Below are positions 1-8,140 of a stretch of DNA of 14,776 nt, piece after piece (position 1 is the stretch's first letter; the number at the start of each line of letters is the position of its first letter). Position numbers and translations under genes: made by a program. The notes beneath the pieces are model-generated. The model saw nothing but the letters and a program-made list of their open reading frames with translations. It made no database searches and was not told where the DNA came from. The stretch is from an uncultured Collinsella sp. (GTDB lineage Bacteria > Actinomycetota > Coriobacteriia > Coriobacteriales > Coriobacteriaceae). The stretch spans positions 1 through 14,776 of the forward strand of contig URYA01000023.1 of NCBI GenBank assembly GCA_900551975.1, given 5' to 3'.

Positions 1-254
1 CGGGACTCATCGGCAGCCTTGCGGCCAACCTCGGGGTTGGCGCCGGCGCCCAGGCCGCGGGTAAGGTCGGTGCCGATGTGCACCTTGATATCGGCATCAG
101 AGATCGCGAGTGCCTGAGCATCGGTGTTGATGGCAACAAACTCGACGCCGCGGATGCCCTCTTCGATCATTCGATTGACCGCGTTGGTACCGCCGCCGCC
201 GACGCCGACCACCTTAATGACGGCAAGGTAGTTGTTGATCTCTGTCTCGTGCAT
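1..254 (-). CDS. ftsZ: Cell division GTPase FtsZ, N-terminal part (runs off left edge)
   Basis: The first 84 codons of FtsZ, the tubulin-like GTPase that polymerises into the Z ring at mid-cell and recruits the divisome. Visible signatures are the nucleotide-binding glycine stretch GVGGGGTNAV (residues 17-26), NTDAQAL (43-49) and GLGAGANPEVG (68-78), all standard for the FtsZ GTPase N-terminus. The start at 254 is supported by a Shine-Dalgarno CGGAGGA (260-266) five bases upstream, and the protein begins with the short N-terminal extension usual for FtsZ. The rest, including the T7 loop and the C-terminal peptide, lies outside the window. It is the last gene seen in the cluster and is separated from ftsQ by 199 nt without an intervening ftsA, as is usual in Actinobacteria. 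Identification is certain; only the truncation limits what can be said. Confidence 0.97.
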   Translation of the reverse strand, partial: MHETEINNYLAVIKVVGVGGGGTNAVNRMIEEGIRGVEFVAINTDAQALAISDADIKVHIGTDLTRGLGAGANPEVGRKAADES

Positions 255-453
255 GTCGGTCCTCCGAACAAAGGTTATAGCCATAGCATGGGTCGACCCC
301 TGCGCACATTAACCTTCAGGTTGAAAGTAAATGCAAAGGTAAACCGTATTATGTTTGCACATTATGAACGTATCAGTCAAATAATTGACCGTGAAAACCA
401 AACAAACCAGATAAACGGCGTGGTATGGCCCCTCAACAAAGTAACAACCAGCG
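255..453 (-). promoter_or_regulatory. AT-rich ftsQ-ftsZ spacer, likely carrying an ftsZ promoter
   Basis: This 199-nt non-coding gap is clearly more AT-rich than the flanking genes. Read on the minus strand it holds TTGACT (375-380 on plus as AGTCAA) followed by CATAAT-like hexamers, but the best spacing I find is 21 bp, so no promoter can be fixed. TTGACT overlaps a perfect inverted repeat GTCAA-ATAA-TTGAC (376-389). A second small inverted repeat, AACCT-TC-AGGTT (311-322), lies between it and the ftsZ Shine-Dalgarno at 260-266. A separate ftsZ promoter in this gap is common in other bacteria, so a promoter here is expected. I see no terminator hairpin with a T-run after ftsQ, so read-through is also possible. 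Confidence 0.45.
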
Positions 454-1710
454 CTACGAGGTCGGAGCATTCCTAAATGTGTAGTTGCCCGGAGAGCGCA
501 CATTGATATACGTTACGCCCTCTACCTGCGAAAGCAACTTGGTGACTACGCGTTCTTTCTTGGCGATATCGTTCGAATCGCCCAGCGACACCTCAATGCC
601 GTTATTGAGGTTTGCCGAGATGGCTTCGACCGAAGGCGTGGAAATATCCTTGACTTGTCCCAAGAACTCGCTCGAAAAACCACGCGCATAATCCAGGCCG
701 GCCTTAACGGCTTTGGAGTTCACCGCCTGGCCGGAAACCGGAGCGACATCCGCCGAGACATCAGTCAACAGCACCGCGCCATAATGCTTAGCGAGCGCCA
801 GCGCGGCATCGATTCCGGTCAAGGTATTTGAGCCCTGCCCTGTCGTGATGACGTTGCCCTGGTCGTCCACTTCGACCGACGTCGACAGTGGGGCGATCCA
901 GGTGTCATCATCCCCGATGGCCCAGGCAAGGTCATCGGAGCTGATATAGGCAATTGCGATGACCTTGCGCTCCATAGGCGTAATGATGAGCGTATGCGGG
1001 AACTGACGCTGGACATCCACGCCCGAAACCCACGGGTTCTGCTTGAGATCCTCGGTAATCTGGTCGGGATCGACGTTAAAAAGCGACGTTCCCTCGGGCA
1101 AATCGATCAGCTGGATAGCATCGTGCTTCGTCACATGCTCGCTGCCTTGAATCTGAATATCAGTGGCGGTAAACAATCCAGAGTTAATCACCACGATGGC
1201 AACGACGACGAGCACGGCCAAGACGGCCAGAACGCCGCCCACGATTTTGCCTTTGCCTGTAACGACAGAAGCGGCGTCTGATGTTTTATTTGCCATCGCC
1301 CCAAGTGAAGACAACGGGTTGACGCCTTTTTTACTCGAAGGCTTCTTGGCGGTAGCCGGCACCGATGTCAGCGAGCGCGGTTTCGATGCGCCCAGCGTGC
1401 GACCCGGACGCGGCGCTTTAGTTCCCGTCGAGGGCTTAGGAGTTGCCATGGGACGGGCAGGCTTGGCGCCCATAACAGGCTTTGACGTCACCGAGGGACG
1501 CGAGGACTTTTTTGCGGCCGGACGATTACCGAGCTGCGAGCCGACGACCGGACGACTGGTCTGTCGAGCATGCCCGACAGACTTAGAGTGCGCGACGGTA
1601 TTGCGTTGAGGTTTGGCAGGCGCGCCGGAACGCCCTCCGGCGCGGCGGAAGGTGGGTTTCGATGCTCTAGAAGCCGAGGAATTTAACTTCCGGTCTGAGC
1701 TCGATGCCAT
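454..1710 (-). CDS. ftsQ: Cell division protein FtsQ (POTRA domain, long disordered N-terminus)
   Basis: A 418-residue bitopic membrane protein of the FtsQ/DivIB family, the scaffold that links FtsL/FtsB to the septal synthase. Residues 1-150 are a cytoplasmic, basic stretch rich in Ser, Pro, Lys and Arg with degenerate KP/RP repeats. One transmembrane helix spans about 156-176, and the extracytoplasmic POTRA domain follows (about 180-250: FTATDIQIQG, the LPEGTSLFNVD segment and the NPWVSGVDVQRQFPHTL segment). The C-terminal FtsQ domain reaches the end. The family is usually 250-300 residues, so the N-terminal extension is unusually long. The start at 1710 lies inside the 3' end of murB (44-bp overlap) and has a strong GGGAGG just upstream (1714-1719, close spacing), pointing to translational coupling. 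Family assignment rests on the POTRA motif and position; sequence conservation is weak, as is normal for FtsQ. Confidence 0.9.
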   Translation of the reverse strand: MASSSDRKLNSSASRASKPTFRRAGGRSGAPAKPQRNTVAHSKSVGHARQTSRPVVGSQLGNRPAAKKSSRPSVTSKPVMGAKPARPMATPKPSTGTKAPRPGRTLGASKPRSLTSVPATAKKPSSKKGVNPLSSLGAMANKTSDAASVVTGKGKIVGGVLAVLAVLVVVAIVVINSGLFTATDIQIQGSEHVTKHDAIQLIDLPEGTSLFNVDPDQITEDLKQNPWVSGVDVQRQFPHTLIITPMERKVIAIAYISSDDLAWAIGDDDTWIAPLSTSVEVDDQGNVITTGQGSNTLTGIDAALALAKHYGAVLLTDVSADVAPVSGQAVNSKAVKAGLDYARGFSSEFLGQVKDISTPSVEAISANLNNGIEVSLGDSNDIAKKERVVTKLLSQVEGVTYINVRSPGNYTFRNAPTS

Positions 1711-2578
1711 ACGCCTCCCTCACCTTTCCGTGCACATGTCTGATAACCGCGGCAACGTCATCGGCCGAGGCAGTTCCGTTATTAACGATAAAATTAGCGT
1801 GAACGGGCGAAACTTCCGCGCCGCCAATCGAAAAACCCTTTAATCCACAATCCTCGATAAGCTTGCCCACACTCGCATCGGGCGGGTTACGAAAGACCGA
1901 CCCGCAGGATGCGCGACCCATGGGCTGCGTACGCTTGCGCCTCGTCAGGTACCGTTCCATGCGCTCGCGAATGTCGGCCTTGGGCGCCGGTTTAAGCTTG
2001 AGCACGCACTCGAGGATGATCTCATTGCGGGGAAGGCTACATTCGCGGTAGCCCCAAGTGATCTCGGACCCCGCATAATGCTTGATACCGGATGCCGGGT
2101 CAAACGTTACGACATCCTCAACCAGCGGGCCAATCCACTCGGTCCGTGTGCCGGCATTCATAGATATCGCACCGCCGACCGAACCAGGGATGCCAACGGC
2201 AAACTCAAGGCCCGAGAGGCTACGCGACAGGGCATCGTTGACCAGGCGCGCGAACATCACGCCCGCACCGACCGTCAGCGTACAACCGTCATCGGCAACA
2301 ACCGTGCGCTGAAACTCACGTCCGAGCGAAATGACGGCGCCGCGATAACCGCCATCGGCAACCAGCAGATTGGAGCCCTTGCCGATGATGACCCACGGCA
2401 CCTGCTCGCGATCGAGCACCGCCACGGCGCGGCGAAGGGCATGATAGCTATGGCACGTCACAAAGAGGTCGGCCTTGCCGCCGATACGATAGCTCGTATG
2501 ACGCGCAAGGCGCTCGTCCTCGATCACATCCGTGTCGATCATGCCCGAGAGCGCCATGACGGCGTTAAACAGACCCAT
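1667..2578 (-). CDS. murB: UDP-N-acetylenolpyruvoylglucosamine reductase MurB
   Basis: A cytoplasmic FAD enzyme that reduces UDP-GlcNAc-enolpyruvate to UDP-MurNAc using NADPH, the second committed step of peptidoglycan precursor synthesis. The 303-residue length is normal. Visible motifs are HTSYRIGGKAD (27-37), the FAD-binding GKGSNLLV (66-73), GIPGSVGGAISMNAG (129-143), YREC (177-180), and GSVFRNP (226-232) with Ser227 as the likely proton donor. LIEDCGLKG (240-248), HANFIVN (260-266) and LRPEVKFLG with Glu297 as the expected catalytic acid complete the set. The compact C-terminal domain looks like type II MurB. The ATG at 2578 lies 5 nt after the murC stop with only a weak purine-rich site, so translation may rely on coupling. 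In-frame Met8 or Met13 are alternative starts that would keep the FAD domain. Confidence 0.97.
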   Translation of the reverse strand: MGLFNAVMALSGMIDTDVIEDERLARHTSYRIGGKADLFVTCHSYHALRRAVAVLDREQVPWVIIGKGSNLLVADGGYRGAVISLGREFQRTVVADDGCTLTVGAGVMFARLVNDALSRSLSGLEFAVGIPGSVGGAISMNAGTRTEWIGPLVEDVVTFDPASGIKHYAGSEITWGYRECSLPRNEIILECVLKLKPAPKADIRERMERYLTRRKRTQPMGRASCGSVFRNPPDASVGKLIEDCGLKGFSIGGAEVSPVHANFIVNNGTASADDVAAVIRHVHGKVREAYGIELRPEVKFLGF

Positions 2579-2583
2579 TAGAC

Positions 2584-4002
2584 TTAAGCGTCTTTCTTGG
2601 CAGTCAGATACTCAATGAACTCGGGACCGACGGTCGTAACGTCACCGGCACCCATAGTGAGCAGCAGGTCGCCCTCGCCCACCATCTGCTCGAGCTCCTG
2701 ATTGAGCTCAAGACGGCTGGAACAGTACACGACCTCCTTGCCAGGATGCTTGGCGCGCACGGTATCGGCGAGCATCTTAGAGGTGACACCCGGAATGGGC
2801 ATCTCGCCAGCCGAGAACACATCAATCAGCAGCAGTTTATCGGCATTGGCAAATGCATCGGCAAAGTCGTCGCACAGGGCCTGCAGGCGCGAATAGCGGT
2901 GCGGCTGGAACACAACGTCGACGTGCTTGTAGCCCAGCGACGAAGCGGCAGCAAGCGTCGCCTTGATCTCGGTGGGGTGATGGCCGTAATCATCGACCAC
3001 GGTGATGCCATCGATATCGCCCACGTGGGTAAAGCGACGGCGGACGCCCTCAAAGCTCGAGAGCGCCTTGGCGGCGGCGTCGATGTCAAGGCCCAGGACA
3101 TGGGCGACGGTGAGCACCGCCGTGGCGTTGAGCATGTTGTGGCGACCGGGATTGCTCTTGATCTCCACAGCGTGCTCAGTGCCGTCCTCAAAGCGAACGA
3201 TAAAGTCGCTCTGGATGCCCTTGACATCCGGGTGCATGCAGACGATGTCGTTGCTCTCGGCAAAGCCGTAGGAAAGCACGTGACGGCCCGTCGACTTGGC
3301 GAGCTCGACCAGATGCGGGTCCTCACCGCAGACGATGACGGTGCCGTCCTCGCCCACCAGGCTCATGAATTTGGCGAAAGTCGCCTCGATCTCCTCGATA
3401 CCCGAGTAGTGATCGAGGTGGTCGGCCTCGACGTTGGTCACAATGACTACGTTGGGGTTCAGGAACAGAAAGGAACTGTCGGACTCGTCGGCCTCGGCGA
3501 CAAAGTAGTCGCCCGAGCCGTTCTTGCCGTTCGTGTCATAGCCCTCAACGATGCCACCGATCAGGAAGCTCGGATCCAGACCCATGCGGTCGAGCATGGT
3601 GGCGCACATCGAAGACGTGGTGGTCTTGCCGTGCGTGCCGGCAACAGCGACGGTAGTGTAGCCGTGGCCCAAGGCAGAGAGCATCTTGGCACGGGGCCAC
3701 ACGGGAATACCAAGCTCGCGAGCGCGCACGAGTTCAGGGTTGGACTCCGGAATAGCGGTGGAGACAACAACCACGTCGGGCTTGACCTCGTCGATCGTGG
3801 CGGCCTCATGGCCCACATGCACCTTCACACCAGCGCGGGTAAGCTGGCGGATATAGCGTGACGTCTTAAGGTCGGAGCCGGTAACGGCATAACCGCGCTC
3901 GTGCAGAACGAGGGCGATGCCGCTCATGCCGGCGCCGCCGATACCGATAAAGTGGGCGCTCTTAAACTCGGGCGCGGAGGTTGCAGTCTGGGAATCAGCC
4001 AT
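2584..4002 (-). CDS. murC: UDP-N-acetylmuramate--L-alanine ligase MurC
   Basis: A cytoplasmic ATP-dependent ligase that adds the first residue, L-alanine, to UDP-MurNAc. Numbering from the ATG at 4002 (472 residues): the N-terminal Rossmann motif GIGGAGMSG is at 20-28, the ATP-binding P-loop GTHGKTT at 122-128, the central-domain segment ADESDSSFLFLNP at 171-183 and EADHLDHY at 192-199. The linker and C-terminal segments include DDYGHHPTEIKATL (337-350) and FQPHRYSR (365-372). I chose 4002 because AAGGAGT (4013-4019) sits 10 nt upstream. The frame stays open to a GTG at 4029, which would add nine residues but has no good ribosome site. A 97-nt gap separates it from murG and 5 nt from murB. 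Family assignment is certain; only the start is open. Confidence 0.96.
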   Translation of the reverse strand: MADSQTATSAPEFKSAHFIGIGGAGMSGIALVLHERGYAVTGSDLKTSRYIRQLTRAGVKVHVGHEAATIDEVKPDVVVVSTAIPESNPELVRARELGIPVWPRAKMLSALGHGYTTVAVAGTHGKTTTSSMCATMLDRMGLDPSFLIGGIVEGYDTNGKNGSGDYFVAEADESDSSFLFLNPNVVIVTNVEADHLDHYSGIEEIEATFAKFMSLVGEDGTVIVCGEDPHLVELAKSTGRHVLSYGFAESNDIVCMHPDVKGIQSDFIVRFEDGTEHAVEIKSNPGRHNMLNATAVLTVAHVLGLDIDAAAKALSSFEGVRRRFTHVGDIDGITVVDDYGHHPTEIKATLAAASSLGYKHVDVVFQPHRYSRLQALCDDFADAFANADKLLLIDVFSAGEMPIPGVTSKMLADTVRAKHPGKEVVYCSSRLELNQELEQMVGEGDLLLTMGAGDVTTVGPEFIEYLTAKKDA

Positions 4003-4099
4003 GTGCTCGTGTACTCCTTGCGTAAACACTGCCTGTAACCCGTTAACTGTACCGCACCTACCGCATCAGCGCGAGGGCGACCGACGATATCCCGTCTAA
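4003..4099 (-). other. murG-murC spacer with murC ribosome-binding site and heptamer direct repeat
   Basis: A 97-nt gap inside an otherwise packed operon. It contains the murC Shine-Dalgarno AAGGAGT (4013-4019) and a perfect direct repeat TGCGGTA-GG-TGCGGTA (4050-4065, minus strand). I find no convincing -35/-10 pair and no terminator hairpin. Its role, if any, is unknown. Confidence 0.35.
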
Positions 4100-5215
4100 C
4101 TAACGCAAACCCTCTACCGCATCCGCCAGAAGAGCGGCGGCCCCATCCTGAGCCAGACCACGCGCCGCCTGACGCATGGCGTCGCGCGCCGCCGCGTCAT
4201 CGACCAGGTGCAGCAGTTCATCGGCAAAGGCAGAACCGTCGATATCGGCATCGGCGCAGAGCACGCCGGCCCCGGCGTCGACCAGATAACGGGCATTGGT
4301 GGTTTGGTGGTCGGCCGTCGCATGCGGATACGGCACGAGCACCGAAGGCACGGCGAGCGCAGCGATCTCGGCCACGCTCGATGCGCCCGAACGCGAGAGC
4401 ACCAAATCGGCAGCAGCCAGCATATCGCCCATGTTGTCGATGTAAGGCTGGACGCGGTAACGCTTCGCCTCCTCGGGCGTCAGCGCCAAAGCGCGCTCGG
4501 TCTCCTCAAAGCCGTCGGCACCCGTCGAATGCAACACATAGAGGTTCTTGCGCGAAAGCAGCTCGTTTTTGAGCGAAACCACGCGCTCGTTGAGGTGCTG
4601 GGCGCCAAGTGAACCGCCAAAGACGAGCAGCAGCGTAGCGTCCTCGGGAACGCCAAGTGCCTTGCGGCCGCAAGCGCGATCGCCCTCGATCACCGAGCGA
4701 CGTACGGGGTTGCCGGTCATGAGCACGTGGTCAGGGTCACCTTCGCGCTCAAAGACCGAACGCGCTGCCGGCACCGAGATGCACACGCGGGCGGCGTGGG
4801 AGTTCATCATCTTGTTGGCCAGGCCCGGAACAGAGTTCTGCTCATGCAGCAGATACGGAACGCCCGCGCCCTTGCACCACCCCAGCAGCGGAACCTCGAC
4901 ATAGGCACCAAAACCAATGGCGGCATCGGGCTTGCCGACCTTTGAGAAATGACTGGCGAGCGCACGCTTGGCTTTGTTGACACGCCACAGCGAGGTCAGC
5001 GCTGTCCAAGGACGGGAGCGGTCGAAGCCCGTGACCGTAATGGGCACAAAATCAAACCCAGCCTCGGGGACCAGACGACCCTCGAGCTTGCGCGACTGGC
5101 CCACGAACACAACGTGGTGGCCACGGTCACGCAGCTCTTCGGCCAAGGCGAGCGCGGGGTTGATGTGCCCTGCCGTGCCGCCGGCTGCAATAGCAACGGT
5201 CATTTTATCGGTCAT
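4100..5215 (-). CDS. murG: Undecaprenyl-PP-MurNAc-pentapeptide N-acetylglucosaminyltransferase MurG
   Basis: A GT28-family glycosyltransferase on the inner face of the membrane that adds GlcNAc to lipid I to give lipid II. Numbering from the ATG at 5215 (371 residues): the first glycine-rich loop is GGTAGHINP (12-20), followed by GFGAYVEVP (101-109) and LLHEQNSVPG (122-131). The second Rossmann domain has FGGSLGAQHLN (199-209). The UDP-GlcNAc-binding segment SRSGASSVAEI (274-284) leads into VPYPHATADHQ (294-304). All are diagnostic for MurG and the length is normal. The start at 5215 has AAGGGA about five bases upstream and overlaps the end of ftsW by 11 nt. A GTG at 5233 (six extra residues) and an ATG at 5203 are alternatives. 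The overlap suggests coupled synthesis with the lipid II-using polymerase FtsW. Confidence 0.96.
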   Translation of the reverse strand: MTDKMTVAIAAGGTAGHINPALALAEELRDRGHHVVFVGQSRKLEGRLVPEAGFDFVPITVTGFDRSRPWTALTSLWRVNKAKRALASHFSKVGKPDAAIGFGAYVEVPLLGWCKGAGVPYLLHEQNSVPGLANKMMNSHAARVCISVPAARSVFEREGDPDHVLMTGNPVRRSVIEGDRACGRKALGVPEDATLLLVFGGSLGAQHLNERVVSLKNELLSRKNLYVLHSTGADGFEETERALALTPEEAKRYRVQPYIDNMGDMLAAADLVLSRSGASSVAEIAALAVPSVLVPYPHATADHQTTNARYLVDAGAGVLCADADIDGSAFADELLHLVDDAAARDAMRQAARGLAQDGAAALLADAVEGLR

Positions 5216-6725
5216 GGTAGTCCCTTCGTACACGCGGTCCCTGGTCGTCGGTACGCAGACGTGCCGACGGGTCCGAGTTCAAATCGATTCGATTATATCC
5301 GCCGCCCGCATTGCGAGGAGTGGGGCGCTGAGGACGACCTTGCGGCGCCGTTCGCTGACGCGGGCGGGCTGCCGGCTCGGTCGCAGAGCCATCCAGGACG
5401 GTAAAGCCGCTACGCGAAGGTCGTTCGCCGCGCACGTGGGGCACGCCGGCGGTGCTCTCATCCATAACGGCAAAGCTCTCGCGGCGACGGTCGTACTCAT
5501 CGCGACGGGCGCTCTCGTACGAAACGCGCAGGATCAACCCGGCAAGCATAAGCGACACAATAATCGACGAACCGCCGTAGCTAATAAACGGCAACGGTTT
5601 GCCCGTCATGGGAAACACGTTGAGGATGCCCAACGCGTTTATCAAAAACTGCACCGCGAGAATGACCGCGGAGCCAGACGCCATAAGCGCGCCCCGACGA
5701 TCGGTCGCCTGCTCGGCAATGCGAAACGCCGAGTAGATCAGCATCGCAAACACCAAGAAGAACAGCACGGTTCCGACAAAACCGACTTCCTCGCCAATGA
5801 TGGCCAGGATGTAGTCGTTGTGCGCCTCGGGCAGATACGAGTACTTCATGGTTGAGTTGCCGATGCCACGGCCGAACAGACCGCCCGAGGCAAAGGCCAT
5901 GATGGCAAGTGTGGCCTGATAGCCGTCACCATACTCGTCGGCCCAAGGGTTCAAGGCAACCTGAATACGCACCATACGGTACGGCTCTGCGACAAGTGCA
6001 ATCACGATCACGAGAATGCCGAAGATTAGCACGCCGATGATAAATCTGGGGTCGAGACCCGCAAACAACGCCATGCACATGAGGGTCAACAGGATGATCA
6101 GGACAGTACCGAAATCGGGCTGGATAAAGATCAGAAAGAGCGAAATGCCCAGGTAGATGCCCATCTTGCGAAGGAATTCGTTGATGTCGCCACCGGGCGA
6201 AAAGAAGCGATCAAGCAGGATGGCCGAATACGCAATGGCAAATGGCTTTAAAAACTCGGAAGGCTGGAACTGAATACCGGCGATGTTGAGCCAGCGCGTG
6301 GCGCCACGACTGCCGCTGCCCACCAAGAACACCAGAAGCAGTAGCCCCATCATGCCGATAAGGAAGATCCTGAGCACATCCTCCCCAAACCAGCTGTCCG
6401 GCAAAACGCGCACGATGGCAATCAGCGCCAGAACACCGACCACGGCAAACGCGGCCTGTCGACCCAGAAAAAACGTCGCCGAGCCATTCTCGTGCAGCGC
6501 CTCGACCGAAGACGCCGAGTACACCATCAGCAGGCCAAAGCACACCAAGGTAAACAGGCAGGCCATGAATATCAGACGCGGGCGCATGATACGGGCGGGA
6601 ACACCGGCAATATAGCGTTCGCTAAACGACTGCCCGCCGCGGCTGGAACGCGGTGTGATGCGACGTGAGGAAGCACGGTCCGAGTCGGGCCTCCTCATAC
6701 CTTGTCGGGGGCTCTCCTCTCTCAC
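5205..6725 (-). CDS. ftsW: SEDS-family septal peptidoglycan polymerase FtsW
   Basis: A 506-residue polytopic membrane protein of the SEDS family, which polymerises lipid II at the septum together with a class B PBP. About ten hydrophobic segments lie between residues 50 and 400. Family motifs are VYSASS (68-73), FQPSEFLKP (153-161), QPDFGT (202-207), and GRGIGNS (285-291). LPEAHNDYI (298-306) has Asp304 at the place of the catalytic aspartate, and GKPLPFISYGGSS (375-387) follows. Position in the cluster favours FtsW over RodA. A basic, Pro/Arg/Gly-rich cytoplasmic tail of about 100 residues (405-506) and a charged 45-residue N-terminus are additions to the core. The start is a GTG with AGGGG five bases upstream, 8 nt after the murD stop. 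An ATG at 6698 is an alternative. Confidence 0.94.
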   Translation of the reverse strand: MREESPRQGMRRPDSDRASSRRITPRSSRGGQSFSERYIAGVPARIMRPRLIFMACLFTLVCFGLLMVYSASSVEALHENGSATFFLGRQAAFAVVGVLALIAIVRVLPDSWFGEDVLRIFLIGMMGLLLLVFLVGSGSRGATRWLNIAGIQFQPSEFLKPFAIAYSAILLDRFFSPGGDINEFLRKMGIYLGISLFLIFIQPDFGTVLIILLTLMCMALFAGLDPRFIIGVLIFGILVIVIALVAEPYRMVRIQVALNPWADEYGDGYQATLAIMAFASGGLFGRGIGNSTMKYSYLPEAHNDYILAIIGEEVGFVGTVLFFLVFAMLIYSAFRIAEQATDRRGALMASGSAVILAVQFLINALGILNVFPMTGKPLPFISYGGSSIIVSLMLAGLILRVSYESARRDEYDRRRESFAVMDESTAGVPHVRGERPSRSGFTVLDGSATEPAARPRQRTAPQGRPQRPTPRNAGGGYNRIDLNSDPSARLRTDDQGPRVRRDYHDR

Positions 6726-6733
6726 CGCAACCC

Positions 6734-8131
6734 CTATTCCATTTGTGATTTCGCTGTAGCGGCAAGCTGAGCCACGTAGTCCTTAAACACGCGGCCGCGC
6801 TCCTCATAGCCCGAGAACTCATCGAACGAAGAGCAGGCAGGAGAAAGTAAGATCACGTCACCACGACTCGAAAGCGAACGGGCAACGTCCACGGCGTCGC
6901 GCAGGTCATCCGCCTGGGCGATATCCACATCGCCATCGACATCGGCCTCGTCCATAGCGGCGGTGAAGCGCTCGCGCGCATCGCCAAAGCAGACGACCGA
7001 GCGCACGTTGTCCATAACGACGCGCGCGAAGTCCGTGAGCGGCGTGCCCTTATCGTGGCCGCCGAGCAGCAAGATCACGTCGTCATCGGGAAATGCCGTC
7101 AGTGCCTTCTCGCCCGCATCGGTGTTGGTCGCCTTGGAATCGTTGACGTAGCGCACGCCGTCAATCTCGCCACACGGCTCCACGCGGTGCTCGAGCGGCT
7201 GGAACGAGGCAAGACCGCGGCAGACACCGTCGACATCGGCACCGACCGCCAAGGCAGCCGTGGCAGCGCACAGGGCATTGATAACATTGTGATGGCCCGA
7301 GATCTTAAGCTCGGATATAGCGATGAGCGGGGTCTCGACACCCTTTAGACGCACGATCATCTTGCCATCGCGCACAAAGGCGGCATCCTCGCCCTCAGGC
7401 TCGTCAAAGGCAACCTTGCAGATGCGACGACCCGGCGTGTAGATGTACTCATCGAACTCGTGAATGCCGGCGTCTTCGACGTCGACAACCACCAGATCGT
7501 CATCGACCATATTGTCAAACAGTTTGATCTTGGCAAGCGCATAGTTCTTATGGCTCTTATGCCAGCCCAAGTGGTCGGGAGTGATGTTGAGCAGCACCGC
7601 CACGCGGGGGTGGAGCTCGGTTGTCGTAGCAATCTGATAGCTCGAGAGCTCAGCCACAAACCACTCGTTGTGGGCTCGGCCGTCAATCTCGTTGACCGGC
7701 GGCTCGCCGATGTTGCCGACAGCAACGCCGGCAGCCTTGAGCAGATAATCAGTCAGCGACGTGGTGGTCGTCTTGCCGTTGGTGCCCGTGATGGCAATCC
7801 AGTTATCGGGCGACAGGCGATAGGCAAACTCGGGCTCACCCATAATCTGGGCGGCATGCTCGCGCCCGGCCTTAAAGAAGCCCGAGAACTCCGAGATGCC
7901 CGGGCACGTCACGCATACGTCATAGGCGCCCTCGACCTGTTCGGTCCCATAGACAAACGACGCACCAGCAGCCTCGAGCGCACGCGTGGCGTCATTGGGC
8001 TCAGAGGTGCCGCCGCCATACACGGTAACGGCGCTTACGCGCTCGGGATGTGCCAGCGCCCAGCGGGCGACATCGAGACCGGATTTGCCCTGACCCAAAA
8101 CGAGCAGGCTAAAGACATCAGCAAGAGGCAT
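6734..8131 (-). CDS. murD: UDP-N-acetylmuramoyl-L-alanine--D-glutamate ligase MurD
   Basis: A cytoplasmic Mur ligase that adds D-glutamate to UDP-MurNAc-L-Ala. The 465-residue chain shows the N-terminal nucleotide fold GQGKSG (13-18), the ATP-binding GTNGKTT (116-122), ELSSYQ (161-166) and NITPDHLGWH (182-191). It also has the Mur-ligase SGHHNVINALCAA region (278-290), LEHR (313-316), NDSKATN (330-336), LLLGGHDKG (354-362) and SPACSSFDEFSGYEERG (430-446). The last of these is typical of MurD and separates it from MurC, MurE and MurF. The ATG at 8131 lies 9 nt after the mraY stop. No strong Shine-Dalgarno is visible, consistent with coupling to mraY. ftsW follows after 8 nt. Confidence 0.97.
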   Translation of the reverse strand: MPLADVFSLLVLGQGKSGLDVARWALAHPERVSAVTVYGGGTSEPNDATRALEAAGASFVYGTEQVEGAYDVCVTCPGISEFSGFFKAGREHAAQIMGEPEFAYRLSPDNWIAITGTNGKTTTTSLTDYLLKAAGVAVGNIGEPPVNEIDGRAHNEWFVAELSSYQIATTTELHPRVAVLLNITPDHLGWHKSHKNYALAKIKLFDNMVDDDLVVVDVEDAGIHEFDEYIYTPGRRICKVAFDEPEGEDAAFVRDGKMIVRLKGVETPLIAISELKISGHHNVINALCAATAALAVGADVDGVCRGLASFQPLEHRVEPCGEIDGVRYVNDSKATNTDAGEKALTAFPDDDVILLLGGHDKGTPLTDFARVVMDNVRSVVCFGDARERFTAAMDEADVDGDVDIAQADDLRDAVDVARSLSSRGDVILLSPACSSFDEFSGYEERGRVFKDYVAQLAATAKSQME

Positions 8132-8140
8132 GAAAGACCA

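Noticed and set aside
2746..3861. Long plus-strand open frame (371 codons) opposite murC
   Set aside because: It is the antisense shadow of a clear murC; its translation has no recognisable domain and the composition (His/Val/Gly/Asp-rich) is typical of an antisense frame in GC-rich DNA.
5205..6725. RodA rather than FtsW
   Set aside because: Both are SEDS proteins with similar motifs, but the location between murD and murG is the standard ftsW site and a septal class B PBP lies in the same cluster.
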